Both the position numbers and the translations under genes were made by a program. The notes beneath the pieces were generated by a model that did not search any database, was not told where the DNA came from, and saw only the letters and a list, made by a program, of their open reading frames with translations. This document shows positions 62,075 to 64,000 of a stretch of 64,000 nucleotides of DNA, piece by piece. This DNA is from Strigamia acuminata. Its lineage: Eukaryota; Arthropoda; Chilopoda; Geophilomorpha; Linotaeniidae. Each line of letters begins with the position of its first letter. Positions within the stretch are counted from its first letter, which is position 1. The stretch covers positions 18,407,060 through 18,471,059 of the forward strand of contig OX442314.1 of assembly GCA_949358305.1 (NCBI GenBank), written 5' to 3'.

Positions 62075-63394
62075 ATGGCAATCAATCAGCCGTATGCGTT
62101 ACCAGATTACGTACCCATGGTAACAGGAATCTTTAGAGGCGAATTATCCGCCGAGGTCCGACGTTTACGACAACTTGGTCAGACGTGGGAAGACGTGAGA
62201 CAAGAGTTCTCAAATGCCATCGCCGCACATTGGGGCTGTAGATGCCGAATTTGTGGACGGCTAATGGTAGCCGACCCCGTTTCCTGGAACCTAAGGATCG
62301 ATCCGCCATCACCGTTGAGATCCAGATTGCTTTTTGGCTGGCTCTTTCCCACGCCAGAGGAAGACACGGACTTCTACGGGTTTTTCCGAATTGCCCATGC
62401 CAAAAGGAACGATTATTTGGATGCCATCTGGGAGAAACTCCAGGCCCGGAAGGATGAAGTTATGCGAAAGCTACAAGAAGAGCAGGCCTGGTGGGCCGAT
62501 CGACATAAACATTACGATTTAGCAGATCTCGCCAGTTCACAATACGAGATGCACATTCTGGGAATGGCCGGACATTTCGGCCACGCTCGTGCCCGATTCC
62601 GTGACTGGGAACGTCAAAGAGACGCATATCACGACCAAGAACGCAATGATAAGCGAGAGCGGTCAAATTCAGTTGCATCAAACGAACCACGTGCCAAGAT
62701 GACCTGTGGCAATCACCACAATACGGCTTCAAGAGCCGTTGATAATGTTTTGGAAGCCAGAGTTTCACGATGGGACGCGGCTTGCAGATACCCTGGAGGA
62801 GTGGATCCGTACGCCGCTCGCCCAGGAACCAGACCAGATTTGCTTCGTGCCAACGGCCGACTCAAGCATCGTGCAGGCCGACAAAACCGTGAAAAGTTGG
62901 AGCGCGAACGCTTGGCCCTGATGCCACCACCGCCCAAGGACGACGAATTGCCTGGCCGATGGGATCGCGAAGTCGAAGAGCATTCCATGCAAGTCACCCT
63001 TCGCAAGAAAGCAGCGTTGGAGCAACAGCAAGCCGATTGGGATGCTTGTTTCCAATCGCCTGATGCAGAAGAACCAACGATAGGATCTAATGAGACTTTG
63101 ATGTTAAACACGCCAACGTCAGTGTCCGCCTTGGAGGGAGGAAGTTCCGCGGAAGTCCACATCGTAGACCGAAGCTACAGAATTTCGCCCCCAACAATGG
63201 CCGACAACACGGCCTGTGAATGGAAAAGCCTTCCAAACACACAAAATTCGAATGACCAGGCGAACCACCGGCCAATCGAAGGGCCGATTCCTGTAGAGTG
63301 TAGAGAATACATGGATTCGATAAACCCAGACCCGAGTCTTCCAGAGCCTCGATTGCCCACGAGAAAATTCGGATGCACGGGCGGCCCGTGGTAA
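62075..63394 (+). CDS. Third large element ORF, 439 residues, unknown function
   Basis: Intact frame after pol, in the position where some gypsy elements carry env. It lacks a signal peptide, a transmembrane segment and a furin-like site, so it is not envelope-like. Visible features: a Cys cluster GCRCRICGRLM near residues 54-65, a Trp/Arg/charged helical middle (EEQAWWADRHKHYD, RARFRDWERQRD), a basic region (RLKHRAGRQNREKLERER) and an acidic/Ser tail. It could bind nucleic acid or act as an accessory structural protein; this is a guess. Its TAA stop (TGG TAA) lies within the first bases of the 3' terminal repeat, so the repeat border terminates the frame. Confidence 0.7.
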   Translation: MAINQPYALPDYVPMVTGIFRGELSAEVRRLRQLGQTWEDVRQEFSNAIAAHWGCRCRICGRLMVADPVSWNLRIDPPSPLRSRLLFGWLFPTPEEDTDFYGFFRIAHAKRNDYLDAIWEKLQARKDEVMRKLQEEQAWWADRHKHYDLADLASSQYEMHILGMAGHFGHARARFRDWERQRDAYHDQERNDKRERSNSVASNEPRAKMTCGNHHNTASRAVDNVLEARVSRWDAACRYPGGVDPYAARPGTRPDLLRANGRLKHRAGRQNREKLERERLALMPPPPKDDELPGRWDREVEEHSMQVTLRKKAALEQQQADWDACFQSPDAEEPTIGSNETLMLNTPTSVSALEGGSSAEVHIVDRSYRISPPTMADNTACEWKSLPNTQNSNDQANHRPIEGPIPVECREYMDSINPDPSLPEPRLPTRKFGCTGGPW

Positions 63395-64000
63395 CGCCAT
63401 CATGACACTTCCAGAGCACATTCCCTTTTGTCCAGTTTCAGCAGTGAAATTTTATTTAAAATCCACTTCTAATATTTGTGGAGAAAATAAACCTTTCTTT
63501 CTTGCCTTTTCTCAGCCTTTTGATCTGGTAATGGCTAACACCATCTCTAGATGGATAAAAACGGTTCTTTCCAATTTCGGCATCAATACTTCTGTATTCA
63601 AGGCTCACTCCACTCGGGCCGCATCTACTTCCTTTACCTTTTCGAGAGGAGTCGGCCTTTCCGATATCCTAAAATCAGCAGACTGGTCTTCTGCTCGAGT
63701 TTAATTTAATCATTACAATAAGCTCTTTGATTTACCTACTGTCGAATTTGCTATCACTGTTTTAAGTGGCTACGAAATGCCATAAATAACATCATTTATT
63801 TGTTGATGTTATACAAATGCAAATTTTACGAAGATATGACGTAAAATATAAATTTTATGAATAACAAATAAATGATGTTACTCTCCCACCATTTTTTGGG
63901 ACCCATCACCCTGTAACATTGATATTTGTTATTGTGATTGTCTAAATAAATAATTTCGTATATTTAATCAAAAAATAATTTTATATTTCTCCAGCTTGTT
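63385..64000 (+). repeat. 3' long terminal repeat, first 616 bases (cut by window end)
   Basis: Identical to 52402-53017 at an offset of 10,983 bases. It includes the recombinase fragment (with the same internal stop), the nested inverted repeats (63787-63880) and AATAAA motifs near 63942. The rest lies outside the window. Confidence 0.9.

Larger units (their letters stand above)
52402..64000 (+). mobile_element. Ty3/gypsy-type LTR retrotransposon, intact, right end cut by window
   Basis: Ordered parts: 5' terminal repeat (from 52402), tRNA-Pro-type primer binding site (54195-54212), gag (54284-56887), -1 frameshift site (56875-56881), pol (to 61311), two further ORFs (61480-61794, 62075-63394) and the start of the 3' terminal repeat (63385 to the window edge). 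The domain order protease, reverse transcriptase, RNase H, integrase is that of Ty3/gypsy. The two repeat copies are offset by 10,983 bases and I found no difference over the 616 bases visible in both, so insertion was recent. It lies in a CAMTA intron in sense direction. Target duplication cannot be tested because the right edge is outside the window. Confidence 0.9.

Noticed and set aside
62075-63394. ORF3 as a retroviral-type envelope gene
   Set aside because: No signal peptide, transmembrane anchor, cleavage site or glycosylation-rich ectodomain.
54395-63421. Many minus-strand and shifted frames over gag, pol and ORF3
   Set aside because: Shadows of the long coding frames; none shows a domain.

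Overview
The window is nuclear DNA from an intron-rich animal, most likely an arthropod. The species cannot be fixed from the sequence. Coding exons have GT/AG borders, most introns in the left half are 50-400 bases, non-coding DNA is AT-rich, and all recognisable genes are conserved metazoan single-copy genes. The CAMTA CG-1 exons read most like insect or crustacean sequences. Exon models below were built by hand from reading frame, splice sites and family similarity. Every multi-exon model closes in phase.

Bases 1-25,000 are a compact gene block. In order: a FoxL2-type forkhead gene (+), TMEM201/Samp1 (-), SLC35E2-like transporter (+), two tRNA-Gly(UCC) genes, Apollo/DCLRE1B nuclease (+), an ACAP-type ArfGAP (+, 21 coding exons), MRPL20 (-) and MRPL51 (+) head to head, FAM149 (-) tail to tail with MRPL51 and head to head with ALDH4A1/P5CDH (+), and DNAJC11 (-). 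Four of these act in mitochondria (MRPL20, MRPL51, ALDH4A1, DNAJC11). They look like independent housekeeping neighbours sharing short divergent promoters, not a pathway cluster.

Bases 25,000-52,400 are gene-poor. A possible small three-exon gene and two hAT-like MITEs come first, then the 5' end of CAMTA (calmodulin-binding transcription activator). My model has a 7-base coding first exon at 28048-28054, a 22.5-kb intron, and two CG-1 exons at 50538-50644 and 50849-50916. The intron is littered with small non-autonomous elements, foldbacks and a 5S-rRNA-like fragment.

Bases 52,402-64,000 hold a young Ty3/gypsy-type LTR retrotransposon in the next CAMTA intron, in sense orientation. It has direct repeats identical over the 616 bases visible at both ends (the right one is cut by the window edge). 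It also has a tRNA-Pro-type primer binding site, intact gag, intact pol reached by a canonical A AAA AAC -1 frameshift site followed by a strong stem-loop, and two further intact ORFs of unknown function. Its terminal repeat carries a broken tyrosine-recombinase C-terminal domain, several perfect inverted repeats and an open 188-codon frame. This element is the most unusual part of the window.
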